A DNA stretch of 64,000 nt, taken from contig NZ_AEEB01000003.1 of NCBI RefSeq assembly GCF_000179775.1, positions 434,001 to 498,000 of the forward strand, given 5' to 3'. This DNA comes from Ahrensia sp. R2A130. Lineage in GTDB: Bacteria; Pseudomonadota; Alphaproteobacteria; Rhizobiales; Rhizobiaceae. Positions 19,869-29,619 of the stretch are shown piece by piece (position 1 is the first letter of the stretch; every line of letters begins with the position of its first letter). Position numbers and translations under genes: made by a program. The notes beneath the pieces were generated by a model. That model was not told the origin of the DNA. It was given only the letters and a program-made list of their open reading frames with translations, and ran no database searches.

Positions 19869-20651
19869 TTACGCTTCTGCTTCTTCCTTATCGGCGCGTT
19901 TGCGCTCGATGAGTCGTGTTGCATAGATCGACAATTCGTAGAGAAGCAGCGTTGGCACGGCAAGACCGATCTGGCTTACAGGGTCCGGCGGCGTCAGAAC
20001 GGCAGCAGCGATAAATGTCAGCACAACCGCCCATTTGCGCTTGTCCTTAAGCCCCTGCTCGGTCACCAGCCCTGCCCGCGCCAACAGCGAAATAACCACC
20101 GGCATCTGGAAGACCAGCCCAAAGGCAAAGATCAACGTCATGATCAGCCCAAGATATTCCGATACTTTCGGCAGCAGTTGCACGGCCGCAGCACCATCGC
20201 TTCCCGTCATCTGCATTGACAGGAAGAAGGCCATCGCCAGCGGCATGACCACGAAATATACGAGGCTACCACCTAGGAAAAACAGGATCGGCGTTGCAAT
20301 CAGAAACGGTAAAAAAGCGCCACGTTCGTTTTTGTAGAGCCCCGGCGCAACGAACTTGTAGATCTGAGACGCGATCACCGGAAACGCAACGAAGAGTGCG
20401 GTGAACAACGCAATACGAAGCTGCGCGAAGAAAAATTCCTGCGGAGCAGTGAAAATAAGCGTCAGTTCCTGATTTTCACCAGCCGCCCGCTCGTAAGGAA
20501 CAACGAGAATCTGGAAAATCTTGTCTGCAAAAATGAACGCAATCAGAAAGACGATCGCAACAGCTATAAGCGCCTTGATAAGGCGCTGCCGCAGTTCTGT
20601 TAGGTGCTCGACCAGTGGCGCTGCGGTGTCGTCGATATCGGTCTCGCTCAC
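19869..20651 (-). CDS. tatC: Sec-independent translocase TatC
   Basis: A 260-residue TatC, the twin-arginine signal receptor of the Tat pathway. Six membrane helices are readable, beginning after the conserved cytoplasmic HLTELRQRLIKAL; the FLFFGGSL-like FFLGGSLVYFVVMPLAMAF and the FGLVFQMPVVISLLA region are typical, as is TPPDPVSQIGLAVP. The C-terminus is a short charged tail rich in Glu/Lys. Start overlaps the tatB stop by four bases. It forms the tatABC operon with the two genes upstream. Confidence 0.96.
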   Translation of the reverse strand: MSETDIDDTAAPLVEHLTELRQRLIKALIAVAIVFLIAFIFADKIFQILVVPYERAAGENQELTLIFTAPQEFFFAQLRIALFTALFVAFPVIASQIYKFVAPGLYKNERGAFLPFLIATPILFFLGGSLVYFVVMPLAMAFFLSMQMTGSDGAAAVQLLPKVSEYLGLIMTLIFAFGLVFQMPVVISLLARAGLVTEQGLKDKRKWAVVLTFIAAAVLTPPDPVSQIGLAVPTLLLYELSIYATRLIERKRADKEEAEA

Positions 20652-21283
20652 GCTTTGGCCGCCGTTTTCTTAGCTGCAGACTTCGCAGCAGGTCGTTTGG
20701 TCGTTGCAGCAGGCTTTTTTGCCGCAGCTGGCTTGGCAGAATCCGTCTTTTTGGAGGCAGTCGTTTTACGCGCTGCAGGCTTCTTGGTAGCAGTTACTTT
20801 TGCCGGTTTGGCCGTTGCTGACTTGGCGGTGGGCTTGCGCTTGGTTTTCGGCTTTGCAGCTTCGGGAGGTGGGACCTCCGCAAATCCAGGAACAGCGTTC
20901 TTGCCTACGCTGGGATTGGGCTTTGCTGCAGGCTCACCAACATCATCGCCGTAATTCGCAGAAAAGCTTTTCGGATCGAAGTCGGCAGCCTCTTCAATCA
21001 TGGATTTGGCATCTTCCAACTCACCCTTGAGCGGGTTCAGCTTGTCCTTGATAGCTTTGGTTGGATCGAGTTTGCGAGCGTCGTTTATCGTATCGCGTAC
21101 CGAGTCCAGCTCAGCGTCTTCAATCGCTTCATCGAACTGCTGGCGAAGATCGCCCGCCATGCCACGCAATTTCTTCGTGGTTCGGCCAAACGTTCTGAGC
21201 ATGCCCGGCAGCTCTTTCGGGCCGACGAACAGGATGGCGATAATAGCCACCACGAGCATTTCTGTCGCGCCGATGTCGAACAC
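20648..21283 (-). CDS. tatB: Sec-independent translocase TatB with basic histone-like tail
   Basis: A 211-residue TatB. The N-terminal helix MFDIGATEMLVVAIIAILFV, hinge GPKELPGMLRTFGR and amphipathic helix are typical and mediate passage of Tat substrates to TatC. The last ~70 residues are unusual: a Lys/Ala/Pro-rich low-complexity tail (TTKRPAAKSAAKKTAAKA) like histone H1 tails. Such tails appear in several alphaproteobacterial TatB proteins; their role is not known to me. It is translationally coupled to tatC and lies 56 bases after tatA. Confidence 0.94.
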   Translation of the reverse strand: MFDIGATEMLVVAIIAILFVGPKELPGMLRTFGRTTKKLRGMAGDLRQQFDEAIEDAELDSVRDTINDARKLDPTKAIKDKLNPLKGELEDAKSMIEEAADFDPKSFSANYGDDVGEPAAKPNPSVGKNAVPGFAEVPPPEAAKPKTKRKPTAKSATAKPAKVTATKKPAARKTTASKKTDSAKPAAAKKPAATTKRPAAKSAAKKTAAKA

Positions 21284-21339
21284 GTCGAGGCTCCTGGCCT
21301 AGTAGATGAGGTTTATGCGAGCAGGCTTAGCAGCGAAGA

Positions 21340-21558
21340 TTAGCTGCTTTTCGTGCGTTCTGCGTGAGCGTCGATCACTTTTTCCTTGCCCTCTTCGAGA
21401 GCATCAGCAGTGGTCGTATCCTCATCCTTCAAGCCTTTCTTGAAGGAATTGATGCCTTTGGCGACATCACCCATGACGGCGGAAATCTTGCCGCGACCGA
21501 ACAAAAGAACGACCACAACTGCAACGATAGCGATCTGCCAAATACCGATCTGACCCAT
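21340..21558 (-). CDS. tatA: Sec-independent translocase TatA
   Basis: A 72-residue TatA, which forms the Tat pore. It starts [20 protein letters not shown], followed by the FGRGKI hinge and an amphipathic helix ([15 protein letters not shown]) and a charged tail. An in-frame ATG-type start at 21588 would add ten residues before the conserved N-terminus; I use 21558, preceded by GGGAGAG. It is the first gene of tatABC; a probable terminator behind scpB separates it from the scp genes. Confidence 0.95.
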   Translation of the reverse strand: MGQIGIWQIAIVAVVVVLLFGRGKISAVMGDVAKGINSFKKGLKDEDTTTADALEEGKEKVIDAHAERTKSS

Positions 21559-21691
21559 AAATACTCTCCCTTGAGAACAGCGCGTCATGCGCTTCTCGTA
21601 CTGTTGAGCGGCAAACTAGAGACTCAGCGCCGGTGCCGCAACACGCCTTTCGTCGCCGAAGCTATCTTCTTGAGTTAAGGTTGCTTTGGGG

Positions 21692-21741
21692 AAAAAACTA
21701 GGCCGCAAGCCAGCTTTTTTGGCTTTTGCGCAGCGCCCTAG
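21692..21741 (-). terminator. Probable terminator after scpB
   Basis: On the minus strand the sequence CTAGGGC...GCGGCCTAG forms a stem (CTAGG/CCTAG with further G-C pairs), with an inner GCC/GGC pair, followed directly by TTTTTT. The scpB stop codon lies in the first arm. It probably ends the nagZ-scpA-scpB transcript before tatA. Confidence 0.6.
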
Positions 21742-22508
21742 TCACCACCAGTTGGCGGCAGCAGGCCTAATTCCTCAATATCATCCGCACCCAACGGGTC
21801 TTCATCATCATCTAGCGTATCGGGATCACCAAGGATCGGCATCGCAGAAAAGCCACTTGGAATATCAGATTGAAGCAGCCCTGCGCCCTTCAATTCGTCC
21901 ATACCGGGTAAATCTTGTACGCGCTCCAGCCCGAAGTGATCGAGAAAATCAGGTGTCGTGCCATAAGTTACCGGTCGTCCCGGTGTTTTCCGCCGGCCAC
22001 GCATCCGCACCCAACCGGTTTCCATCAACACGTCCAGCGTGCCTTTAGACGTTGCAACGCCACGAATATCTTCAATTTCTGCGCGCGTGACAGACTGGTG
22101 GTAGGCGATGATCGCCAGAACTTCGAGGGCAGCTCTCGATAGTTTGCGTTGGTCCACGGCCTGCTTCTGTAACAGGAATGACAGGTCTTCTGCCGTGCGG
22201 AATGCCCATGCATCACCGAGTTTCACCAGATTGACGCCACGCCCCTCATAGGCAGCCTGAACATCGCGAAGCAGCGCCGCCGTATCGGTACCTTCTGGCA
22301 TTTGTTCTGCAAGCAGTTTTTCAGGAACCGGCTCGTGCGAAGCAAAAAGAATGGCTTCGATCATCCGTGCCTGACGCGGAATATCAGAAGCTTCCGGTGA
22401 CGTTTCGTCATCGCTTTCGATGCTGCTTGGGAACCGCAAAACATTGCTGCTGACTGCCCCATCGTCGTCAGCATCTTCAGCGTGCACGGCTGTATTGTCT
22501 GCAGTCAT
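21738..22508 (-). CDS. scpB: Segregation and condensation protein B
   Basis: ScpB (256 residues) binds ScpA and, with SMC, forms the bacterial condensin that compacts and segregates the chromosome. The paired winged-helix core is visible: ARMIEAILFASHEPVPEKLLAEQMP, LSRAALEVLAIIAYHQSVTRAEIEDIRGV and GRPVTYGTTPDFLDHFGL. The N-terminal ~45 residues and the C-terminal ~40 are acidic and low complexity. It follows scpA by 10 bases. Length is typical of alphaproteobacterial members, which carry the acidic extensions. Confidence 0.95.
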   Translation of the reverse strand: MTADNTAVHAEDADDDGAVSSNVLRFPSSIESDDETSPEASDIPRQARMIEAILFASHEPVPEKLLAEQMPEGTDTAALLRDVQAAYEGRGVNLVKLGDAWAFRTAEDLSFLLQKQAVDQRKLSRAALEVLAIIAYHQSVTRAEIEDIRGVATSKGTLDVLMETGWVRMRGRRKTPGRPVTYGTTPDFLDHFGLERVQDLPGMDELKGAGLLQSDIPSGFSAMPILGDPDTLDDDEDPLGADDIEELGLLPPTGGD

Positions 22509-22518
22509 CGCTTGTTCC

Positions 22519-23355
22519 TCACGTTGTCTGCGCCAATGAGTCGGTCAATTTGGTGGTTGGTCGCCGCATATAGAGCGGTTCGAAATTTCCTGCCTGCTGG
22601 ACTTCGATTTTACCTTCACGCACCATTTCAAGTGATGCAGCAAAAGTGCTGGCCAGCACACCACGCCGATCAGACCCCTCATCGAGATAGCGCGACAAGA
22701 AGACATCAAGCGGAGTCCAATCGGCCAAGCCACCAATTAGCCGCGCCAGAATTTCCCGGGCTTCTGACAACGACCAAACCTGCCGCTGCGAAATGGTAAC
22801 TGTGGTCACGCTTTGACGCTGTTTCTGTGCTGCGTAGGCCGACAACAAGTCATACATCGTCGCGTTATAGCGTTGTTCACGGTGCACGATCACCGGCTCA
22901 GGGTCACCGCGGCCAAACACATCGCGGCCAAGCCGGTTCCGGTTCATCAGCCGCGTTGACACATCACGCATAGCTTCCAGCCGCCGCAGGCGGAACGCCA
23001 GTTGATTGGCGAGATCCTCGCCGCTCGGCCCCTCTTCTTCTTCAGGTTCCGGCAACAACAGCTTTGATTTCAGGAAGGCCAACCAAGCCGCCATCACGAG
23101 ATAATCAGCAGCCAGTTCCAGTCGAAGCTTGCGGGCCTTCTCGACGAATTCGAGGTATTGAACGGCCAGTTGCAGGATCGAAATCTTCGCCAGATCGACT
23201 TTCTGGGTGCGGGCAAGCGCCAACAACAGATCGAGCGGACCTTCATAGCCATCAATATCCACTGTAAATCCGGGGTCACTGACCGCACGATCTACCGGCG
23301 TGGCACTTTCCCAAAGATCGGGATTGTTATCCGGTTTCGCGGCTGGCTCGCTCAT
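22519..23355 (-). CDS. scpA: Segregation and condensation protein A (kleisin)
   Basis: ScpA (278 residues) is the kleisin that bridges the SMC heads. Conserved stretches: VDIDGYEGPLDLLLALARTQKVDL near the N-terminus, ADYLVMAAWLAFLKSKLLLPE, and the C-terminal winged-helix region with TFAASLEMVREGKIEVQQ. The ATG overlaps the end of nagZ by four bases and scpB follows after 10 bases, giving a coupled nagZ-scpA-scpB unit, the usual Rhizobiales order. Confidence 0.95.
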   Translation of the reverse strand: MSEPAAKPDNNPDLWESATPVDRAVSDPGFTVDIDGYEGPLDLLLALARTQKVDLAKISILQLAVQYLEFVEKARKLRLELAADYLVMAAWLAFLKSKLLLPEPEEEEGPSGEDLANQLAFRLRRLEAMRDVSTRLMNRNRLGRDVFGRGDPEPVIVHREQRYNATMYDLLSAYAAQKQRQSVTTVTISQRQVWSLSEAREILARLIGGLADWTPLDVFLSRYLDEGSDRRGVLASTFAASLEMVREGKIEVQQAGNFEPLYMRRPTTKLTDSLAQTT

Positions 23356-24437
23356 GCTGTGCGTCCGTAGTCGGTCGGGTCAGCCGCGGCCACCAAAGGC
23401 CCCTCGCCCATCAACTCGGCGAACTCGCGACGCGTTTCCGCAACGTCGGCATCATCGAACGACGATAAGCCTACGACGGCTCGTTCCGCGCGTCGCAAGG
23501 CATCATTCTTCAAAATCGGGGTGTTCTCGGCCACTTCCACCATCTCATCCATATGCCCTGTGCAGTGGAGAATAATATCGCAGCCCGCAGCCGATATGGC
23601 ACGAGCTCGATCAGATAACCCACCGGAAAGTGCACCCATGGTGATGTCGTCACACATGACCAAGCCATCATAGCCCATCTCGCCACGCACGATCTCGTCC
23701 ATCACCTTTTTAGACGTCGTGGCGGGCAGTTTCGGGTCGATGGCCGAGTAAATAACGTGGGCCGTCATCGCCATGGGAATGTGTTGTAGCGTTGTGAATG
23801 GCTTGAAGTCCGACCGGCGTAGCGTCTCAAGATCCGCACTCACGACGGGTAGCGCATGGTGGCTGTCAGCGGTTGCACGCCCGTGGCCCGGAATGTGCTT
23901 TATCACCGGTTGAACGCCTCCAGCCATCAGCCCCTCGCATGCCGCCTGCCCCAAGTCAGTCACAGTCTCCACATCATAGCCATAGGCGCGATCGCCGATA
24001 ACGTCGTGACCATCAGGCGTAGGCACATCGAGTACCGGCAGGCAATCAACGTTCACCCCAACTGCGTGCAGATCAAAGGCATGTAGACGGGACATGAGGT
24101 ATGCGGCGCGGCATCCGGCAGACTTATCGCGGCGATAAACATCGCCCAACGCCTTGCCGGTTGGATATGCAGGCCAATGTGGTGGCTTCAACCGCTGAAC
24201 ACGACCGCCCTCCTGATCGACCAATATGGGAACCGCATCGTGGTCGGACAGGCTGCGCATCTCATCCGTCAACGCCAGAAGCTGATCGGGATTGTCCACG
24301 TTGCGGGCAAATATGATGAAACCCCACGGTTGAAAACGCTTGATAAAGGCGCGCTCTTCATCGGTGAGTTCAAGACCACGAACACCGCAAAGCAGAGCGG
24401 TGGTTCGGTCGGTCGCTGTAGTGATTCCTTTTTCCAT
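23352..24437 (-). CDS. nagZ: Beta-N-acetylhexosaminidase NagZ (GH3)
   Basis: A 361-residue cytoplasmic family 3 glycosidase that removes GlcNAc from anhydro-muropeptides in cell-wall recycling. The catalytic histidine loop KHIPGHGRATADSHHALPVV and the nucleophile Asp in VMCDDITMGAL are present, along with VDQEGGRVQRL. I start at 24437 (MEKGITTATDR); a longer ORF from 24497 would begin inside the terminator of the preceding gene. Downstream scpA overlaps by four bases. Recycling fits with the amidase, PBP1A and LysM/M23 genes elsewhere in the window. Confidence 0.93.
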   Translation of the reverse strand: MEKGITTATDRTTALLCGVRGLELTDEERAFIKRFQPWGFIIFARNVDNPDQLLALTDEMRSLSDHDAVPILVDQEGGRVQRLKPPHWPAYPTGKALGDVYRRDKSAGCRAAYLMSRLHAFDLHAVGVNVDCLPVLDVPTPDGHDVIGDRAYGYDVETVTDLGQAACEGLMAGGVQPVIKHIPGHGRATADSHHALPVVSADLETLRRSDFKPFTTLQHIPMAMTAHVIYSAIDPKLPATTSKKVMDEIVRGEMGYDGLVMCDDITMGALSGGLSDRARAISAAGCDIILHCTGHMDEMVEVAENTPILKNDALRRAERAVVGLSSFDDADVAETRREFAELMGEGPLVAAADPTDYGRTA

Positions 24438-24467
24438 GCCGAAAGATAGCGGCTTTGCGCTGCGCCC

Positions 24468-24507
24468 AAAAGACGAACGCCCGCCGTGCTTGTGCACGAC
24501 GGGCGTT
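24468..24507 (-). terminator. Rho-independent terminator after the SPOR gene
   Basis: On the minus strand AACGCCCGTCGTGC and GCACGGCGGGCGTT form a 14-bp stem (one G-U) with a 4-base loop, followed by CGTCTTTT. It lies 24 bases after the SPOR gene stop and upstream of the nagZ start. Confidence 0.85.
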
Positions 24508-24530
24508 GATTCGGCAGTTTGTGCAACCGT

Positions 24531-26399
24531 TTAGCGGGTGACGAAGCAATCTCCGCCAGCAGATTTAAGGCTGGAACACATGGCGTTGGCTTCACTACGA
24601 GACTGCGCAGGAATGCGGACGCGGTAATAGTCGCGCCCTTTAACAACAGCCTTACGAATATCCACGCCCTTGCCGCCAACAATACTGGCGTAACGTCGGG
24701 AGATGTCTGCGTAGGATTGTTGTGCTGCAGCCTGCGAACGTTGGGAAGAAATCTGCACCGCAAATGGTGCGGTAGAAGCGGTCGTCACAGGCTCCGGTGC
24801 TGGCGCTGGCTTAGATTCGGGTGCTGGTGCAGCAGCAACTGGCGCAGGCTCTTCAACCTTTGGAGCCGGTACCGGTTCCGGCGTAACAGGCACTGCGGTA
24901 ACTTTTACCGGAGCGATTTTCACCGGTGTTGGTGCAAGCTTAGCAACCGGCGCGGCTGGTGCCGCAGGTGTTGCCGGATCAGCAGTTGGTGCCGTGTAAG
25001 CGCCGGTTGGCTGGGTGGGCGCCACGATTGGAGCAGTCAGCGGAGCAGAGGCTGTCTCCTGCGGACCATCCGTAACGATAGAGCCATCAGGCCGCACAAC
25101 GGTCGTGCGCACGCGCTTCGGCGTTAAAATGCGATCAGCAGCCTTGGGCGCACCGTCGTTTTGTTCGATGACACGTGTGGTCTGGACAGCAATTGGGGTC
25201 TCGGTGGTGTCGCGCAGTTCGGCCTGTTTCGGCGCTTCGACAGCTTTACCTTCGACGCTTTCATAGACCGCCTGATCTTGATTCGGCACAACACTGCCGC
25301 CGGCATCTTCAGGCTTTACCTTTACAGGATCTTTTTCGGCCATAAGAACAGGCACTTCGCCTTGGTTGCTGCCGCCGCCACTGAACAGCGAAACGCCAAG
25401 CGCCGCTGTCGCGCCTAGCATCGCAACGCCCAACAGAACGAGCGCAGCTTTACGCCCGCCGCGGTTGGCGGGTTTCGGCTCGAACGGCACCTGTGGAACG
25501 CGCAGTTCTTCTTCGTGGTAGATGGGAGCCTGAGCATCCGCGACCATGGTATCGAATTCAGCAACCGGGTCAGATGTATCGGCCACTAGATCAGAATAAG
25601 CATCATTGAAATCGGGCTCAGGTGCCATCCTAGGCATCGGAGCCTTGGCTGGTGCTTCTGCTCTGGGTGCTACCGGAGCAGCGGAAAAGCCGCCCCCCGC
25701 TTCAAGAACCGGATCGGTCATTAAAGATGGCGCAGCTGCTGCCGCAGTTTCTGCGCCCAAACCTTCAGATGCGATTTCTTCCTGCAGTGCGCGATCCAAT
25801 TCTTCCGCGATAAGATCACTAAAGTCGGCTTCTGGCTCAGTGGATTTTGGAGCTTCATGTTTAACCGCGACAACGGAAACGACTTTCGGTTTCGCTGTGG
25901 TGGCTGGAGTGACTTGTGCTGGATCTGCGACGGCTCTCGCCACTGAAGGAGCAGCTGCAGCAGCGATAGATGCAAATGGCAGCGTCGCAGGTTTTTCTGC
26001 AGGTGCTGGTGCGGCGGCAGGGTCGCCATTGAAGGCACGCTGCAATTCCATCTCCAAATCGAACTGCAACGGTGGCGCATGATCGACCATTTCAATCTGC
26101 GGCGTCACAGCCTCAACGGGCGCTGGAGGAGATGCCGGGCGGGCCGGAGCTACTGGGCGGTCCAATATTGCCAGATCATCATGGAAAGATTGCGAAGCAC
26201 CTGCGCTGCCAAGCGTGGTGCCGGAGCCCACGAGCCGTGACAGCTCGGCAAGCTGGTCCTCAGCCGCATTGGACGCGGAGCACAAATGGGTCTCGCCGTC
26301 ACAAAAGGACGGAAGCAAAACGGGGCAAAGATCGTCTGGGGTATATGGGAACACAGCTGACACCTGTCTCTCGTGCCGGGCACCCCCCGCACGCGGCAC
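24531..26399 (-). CDS. SPOR domain membrane protein
   Basis: A protein of up to 622 residues. A long Ala/Pro/Glu-rich cytoplasmic part carries DQLAELSRLVG near residue 49; a single membrane helix (about 316-340, KAALVLLGVAMLGATAALG) leads to a Pro/Ala/Val-rich periplasmic linker and a C-terminal SPOR domain (about 545-622, FAVQISSQRSQAAAQQSYAD...DCFVTR), which binds glycan strands lacking stem peptides at the septum. A division role is inferred. The GTG start at 26399 is the first available after a stop codon, but a later start is possible because the first ~40 residues look atypical. argS precedes it, a common Rhizobiales neighbour. Confidence 0.85.
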   Translation of the reverse strand: MPRAGGARHERQVSAVFPYTPDDLCPVLLPSFCDGETHLCSASNAAEDQLAELSRLVGSGTTLGSAGASQSFHDDLAILDRPVAPARPASPPAPVEAVTPQIEMVDHAPPLQFDLEMELQRAFNGDPAAAPAPAEKPATLPFASIAAAAAPSVARAVADPAQVTPATTAKPKVVSVVAVKHEAPKSTEPEADFSDLIAEELDRALQEEIASEGLGAETAAAAAPSLMTDPVLEAGGGFSAAPVAPRAEAPAKAPMPRMAPEPDFNDAYSDLVADTSDPVAEFDTMVADAQAPIYHEEELRVPQVPFEPKPANRGGRKAALVLLGVAMLGATAALGVSLFSGGGSNQGEVPVLMAEKDPVKVKPEDAGGSVVPNQDQAVYESVEGKAVEAPKQAELRDTTETPIAVQTTRVIEQNDGAPKAADRILTPKRVRTTVVRPDGSIVTDGPQETASAPLTAPIVAPTQPTGAYTAPTADPATPAAPAAPVAKLAPTPVKIAPVKVTAVPVTPEPVPAPKVEEPAPVAAAPAPESKPAPAPEPVTTASTAPFAVQISSQRSQAAAQQSYADISRRYASIVGGKGVDIRKAVVKGRDYYRVRIPAQSRSEANAMCSSLKSAGGDCFVTR

Positions 26400-26472
26400 A
26401 GACGAAACGCGTCGTGCCTAACTCAAAACTCGCCAATACTGGTGGTGCAGAAAGATTACGGCCAAATTCCAG

Positions 26473-28236
26473 CTACCGCATTTCCTGCGGAGCATCCGCC
26501 CCTATAATCGCAAGCCCGGAAGCTATGATTTCAGAGACAGCCGTAACCAAACCCAGTCTGGCCAAGGTCAATTCTGGGTTTTCTTGGTGAATAAACCGTA
26601 AAGTCACATCATCACGGCCCTTATTCCACTGTCCGTGCAGAAGCGCGGCCAGGTCGTAAAGGTAAAATGACAGGCGGTGCGGCTCCTGCGAACGGGCTGC
26701 TGCATCGATCACGCGCGGGTATTCCGCAAGCTTCCGCATGAGGCCATCTTCGCCATCATCAAGCAGTAGTTCCGTCTTCGCAGCGCGCAAAGCATCAGCC
26801 GAAATATCAAGGTTCGGCATGTCGCGAGCGGCCTGCCGCAACACGGAATGGCACCGTGCATGGGCGTATTGAACGTAGAAGATCGGGTTGTCGCGAGACT
26901 GCTCCTTCACCTTGGCGAAATCGAAATCCAAGGGCGCATCGTTCTTCCGATAGAGCATCATGAAGCGCACAGCATCGCGCCCAACCTCGTCCACCACTTC
27001 ACGCAGCGTTATGAAATTGCCGGAACGTTTCGACATAGTCACCGGCTCGCCATCACGGAACAGTTTGACCAACTGGCACAAACGGATTGTGACTTTCGCC
27101 GTGTCTTCGGAAATTGCTTTCCCAAGCGCCTCCATGCGCTTCACGTAGCCGCCATGGTCTGCGCCGAGCACGAAAACCATCTCTTCAAAGCCACGGTCGA
27201 ACTTGTCCTGAAAATAACCGACGTCAGCAGCAAAATAAGTGTAGTCGCCGCTGGATTTCTGCAACGCACGATCCATATCGTCGCCCACATCGGTGGAGCG
27301 GAACAAAAGCTGCTCACGGTCTTCCCAATCTTCCGGCGCAGTGCCTTTGGGGGGGGGTAGCGTGCCGGTATAGACAAGCCCCATATCGGTTAGGCGGTTC
27401 ACGGCTTTCGAAATCGCGCTGCCCTGTTCGCCGCCCGCATGAAGGCTACGCTCTGAGAAAAACACATCGTGATGAACACCAAGAGCAGCGAGATCAGCGC
27501 GGATGAGGTCCATCATCGCATCAATTGCCGCAGGGCGAACGATAGCGAGCATGTCGCTTTCATCCATCGTCAGAAGCGCATCGCCATGAGCATCGACCAG
27601 CGATTGCCCCAGTGGTTTCAGATATTCACCGGGATAAAGGCCTTCAGGAATTTTCCCGATATCCTGACCCAACGCCTCCCGATAACGCAGGAACGCAGAG
27701 CGGGCGAGAACATCGATCTGTCCACCAGCGTCGTTGGTGTAATACTCGCGCACAACGTCATAACCCGCGAATTCCAGCAGGTTCGCCATAGCATCACCAA
27801 CAACCGCACCGCGGCAATGGCCGACATGCATCGGGCCTGTTGGGTTGGCGGAAACATATTCCACATTCACCTTTTTGCCGTTGCCGGTAGCATCGGCGCC
27901 ATAGCGCCTACCCTCGGTCAAAACGCGCGTTAGTTCGCGAGACCAGAAGCCATCGACAAGACGCAAGTTGATGAAACCGGGACCGGCAATCTCGACGGAT
28001 GCGACATCGGCATCCTTTTCCAATTCCGCAGCAATAGTCGCCGCCAGCGCGCGCGGGTTGGTTTTCATCGGTTTGGCAAGGATCATCGCAGCATTGGTAG
28101 CGAGGTCGCCATGGCTCAAATCACGCGGTGGCTCGACCGTTAGGCGCGATACATCAGCGCCACTTTCTACAACATCTGGAAGGGCTTGCAGAACATTCGT
28201 AATGCGTTGCTCGAAGTCTTGGAAGACGTTGGTCAT
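26473..28236 (-). CDS. argS: Arginyl-tRNA synthetase
   Basis: A 587-residue class I synthetase. The HIGH-type motif is in [15 protein letters not shown], the KMSKS-like loop reads [12 protein letters not shown], and the N-terminal ~100 residues form the additional tRNA-contacting domain. The DALR anticodon-binding region closes the protein. A run of nine identical bases (C in the sense strand, 27350-27358) encodes LPPPK, a conserved Pro stretch. The dgt gene lies 55 bases upstream and the SPOR gene 73 bases downstream on the same strand. Confidence 0.97.
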   Translation of the reverse strand: MTNVFQDFEQRITNVLQALPDVVESGADVSRLTVEPPRDLSHGDLATNAAMILAKPMKTNPRALAATIAAELEKDADVASVEIAGPGFINLRLVDGFWSRELTRVLTEGRRYGADATGNGKKVNVEYVSANPTGPMHVGHCRGAVVGDAMANLLEFAGYDVVREYYTNDAGGQIDVLARSAFLRYREALGQDIGKIPEGLYPGEYLKPLGQSLVDAHGDALLTMDESDMLAIVRPAAIDAMMDLIRADLAALGVHHDVFFSERSLHAGGEQGSAISKAVNRLTDMGLVYTGTLPPPKGTAPEDWEDREQLLFRSTDVGDDMDRALQKSSGDYTYFAADVGYFQDKFDRGFEEMVFVLGADHGGYVKRMEALGKAISEDTAKVTIRLCQLVKLFRDGEPVTMSKRSGNFITLREVVDEVGRDAVRFMMLYRKNDAPLDFDFAKVKEQSRDNPIFYVQYAHARCHSVLRQAARDMPNLDISADALRAAKTELLLDDGEDGLMRKLAEYPRVIDAAARSQEPHRLSFYLYDLAALLHGQWNKGRDDVTLRFIHQENPELTLARLGLVTAVSEIIASGLAIIGADAPQEMR

Positions 28237-28291
28237 GCGATAAACTGCTCAAAATACGGGATAAGTGCCGCTTTGCTGCGGTGGGCAGCGG

Positions 28292-29509
28292 TTATCCCAG
28301 TTGCGGTGTGTGGTCAAACAGCCGCGCATGTTCCTGCATGGCATAGCGATCGGTCATTCCTGCAATATAGTCAGCAATGCGTCCGGCCTTTGTGTGACCA
28401 TCCAAATTCTCCAACCGCCATTCAGGATCAGCAGGCATAGCGTTAGGATCATCGAAGTACCGATGAAACAGCTCCTCAACCACCTGCTCCGCCGCTCCCA
28501 CTGCGCCCATAACCTTGGGGTGCCGGTACATGCGGCGATACATGAAGCGCTTATGCTCCTTCTCCAGCACATCCATTACAGGCGAAAACGCTACGATTGC
28601 GTAGTCCAGCTTCCGCACTTCATCGGCACTGACGGGCGCAGCTTCGCTTAAACGGCCGGAGGCTTCAGCGATCACATCCTCCACCATGCGCGTGATCTGC
28701 CGACGCACGAGTTCATGGATCATCCGAGAGCGTTCCAGATTAGGGTGATCACGACTGATTTCATGCAAAATCTCAGCGCAGAGCGGCACGTCACCTAGAT
28801 CATTGATGTCAAAAAGCCCGGACCGGAGACCATCATCGAGATCGTGATTGTCGTAGGCAATATCGTCAGCAATCGCCGCACATTGCGCTTCAACGGAAGG
28901 CCAGCTCCAAAGCTGCAAGTCGTGCTTTTCGCTGTAGGCGAAAATGGCGGTTGGCACCGGCTCATCCAGCGGGTCACCGTCACGATCGGTCAGCGGACCG
29001 TTGTGCTTCACCAGGCCCTCGAGCACTTCCCATGTCAGGTTCAACCCATCGAAACCGGCGTAGCGGTGCTCAAGCGCTGTCACCACACGAAGCGATTGGG
29101 CGTTGTGCTCGAACCCACCCCAAGGCTCCAAACACCGCGACAGGGCGCGTTCTCCCGCATGACCGAACGGCGTGTGGCCGAAATCGTGAACCAACGCCAA
29201 AGCTTCAGCGAGGTCCTCATCGACATTGAGAGACCGCGCCAAAGATCGCGCAATTTGGCCCACTTCAAGCGTATGCGTTAGCCGAGTGCGAAAATGGTCG
29301 TTTTGGTTGTGAACGAAGACCTGCGTTTTGTGCATAAGCCTACGAAAGGCGTCGCTGTGAATGATGCGGTCGCGGTCGCGCTGAAAATCCGAGCGCGTCG
29401 GGCTGGAAGGCTCTGCCAACAACCGTCCCCGGGAATGGCGCCAATCACAAGCGTAGGGGGCGAGACCAAATCGCTCCGCAGGCTCTAGCGTCGAAATATC
29501 CGTCGTCAC
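28292..29509 (-). CDS. dgt: Deoxyguanosinetriphosphate triphosphohydrolase-like protein
   Basis: A 405-residue HD-domain dNTPase. The metal site is intact: RTRLTHTLEVGQIARS (His), then LVHDFGHTPFGHAGE (His-Asp) and a downstream Asp in IADDIAYDNHDLDDGL. The enzymes hydrolyse dNTPs to nucleosides and tripolyphosphate and affect pool balance. The length matches the type 2 subfamily common in alphaproteobacteria. It is divergent from erpA over a 110-base interval and precedes argS. Confidence 0.94.
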   Translation of the reverse strand: MTTDISTLEPAERFGLAPYACDWRHSRGRLLAEPSSPTRSDFQRDRDRIIHSDAFRRLMHKTQVFVHNQNDHFRTRLTHTLEVGQIARSLARSLNVDEDLAEALALVHDFGHTPFGHAGERALSRCLEPWGGFEHNAQSLRVVTALEHRYAGFDGLNLTWEVLEGLVKHNGPLTDRDGDPLDEPVPTAIFAYSEKHDLQLWSWPSVEAQCAAIADDIAYDNHDLDDGLRSGLFDINDLGDVPLCAEILHEISRDHPNLERSRMIHELVRRQITRMVEDVIAEASGRLSEAAPVSADEVRKLDYAIVAFSPVMDVLEKEHKRFMYRRMYRHPKVMGAVGAAEQVVEELFHRYFDDPNAMPADPEWRLENLDGHTKAGRIADYIAGMTDRYAMQEHARLFDHTPQLG

Positions 29510-29557
29510 GCTCTCGCCTCACCGCATATAGCTATAGATGGTGGTAGAATCGTATAA

Positions 29558-29586
29558 TTGACGCTCACCGTGCCCGTTCCTACATA
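29558..29586 (+). promoter_or_regulatory. Candidate sigma70 promoter for erpA
   Basis: TTGACG (29558-29563), a 17-base spacer and TACATA (29581-29586), 34 bases before the erpA ATG. A perfect TATAAT also occurs at 29553-29558 but without an obvious -35. The call rests on hexamer resemblance alone. Confidence 0.4.
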
Positions 29587-29619
29587 GTTGGGTGAGCGGA
29601 GCATGAGAAGGCTAGTCCA

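Noticed and set aside
23352-24497. Longer nagZ start at 24497
   Set aside because: The extra 20 residues lie inside the rho-independent terminator of the preceding gene; Met at 24437 is the sensible start.
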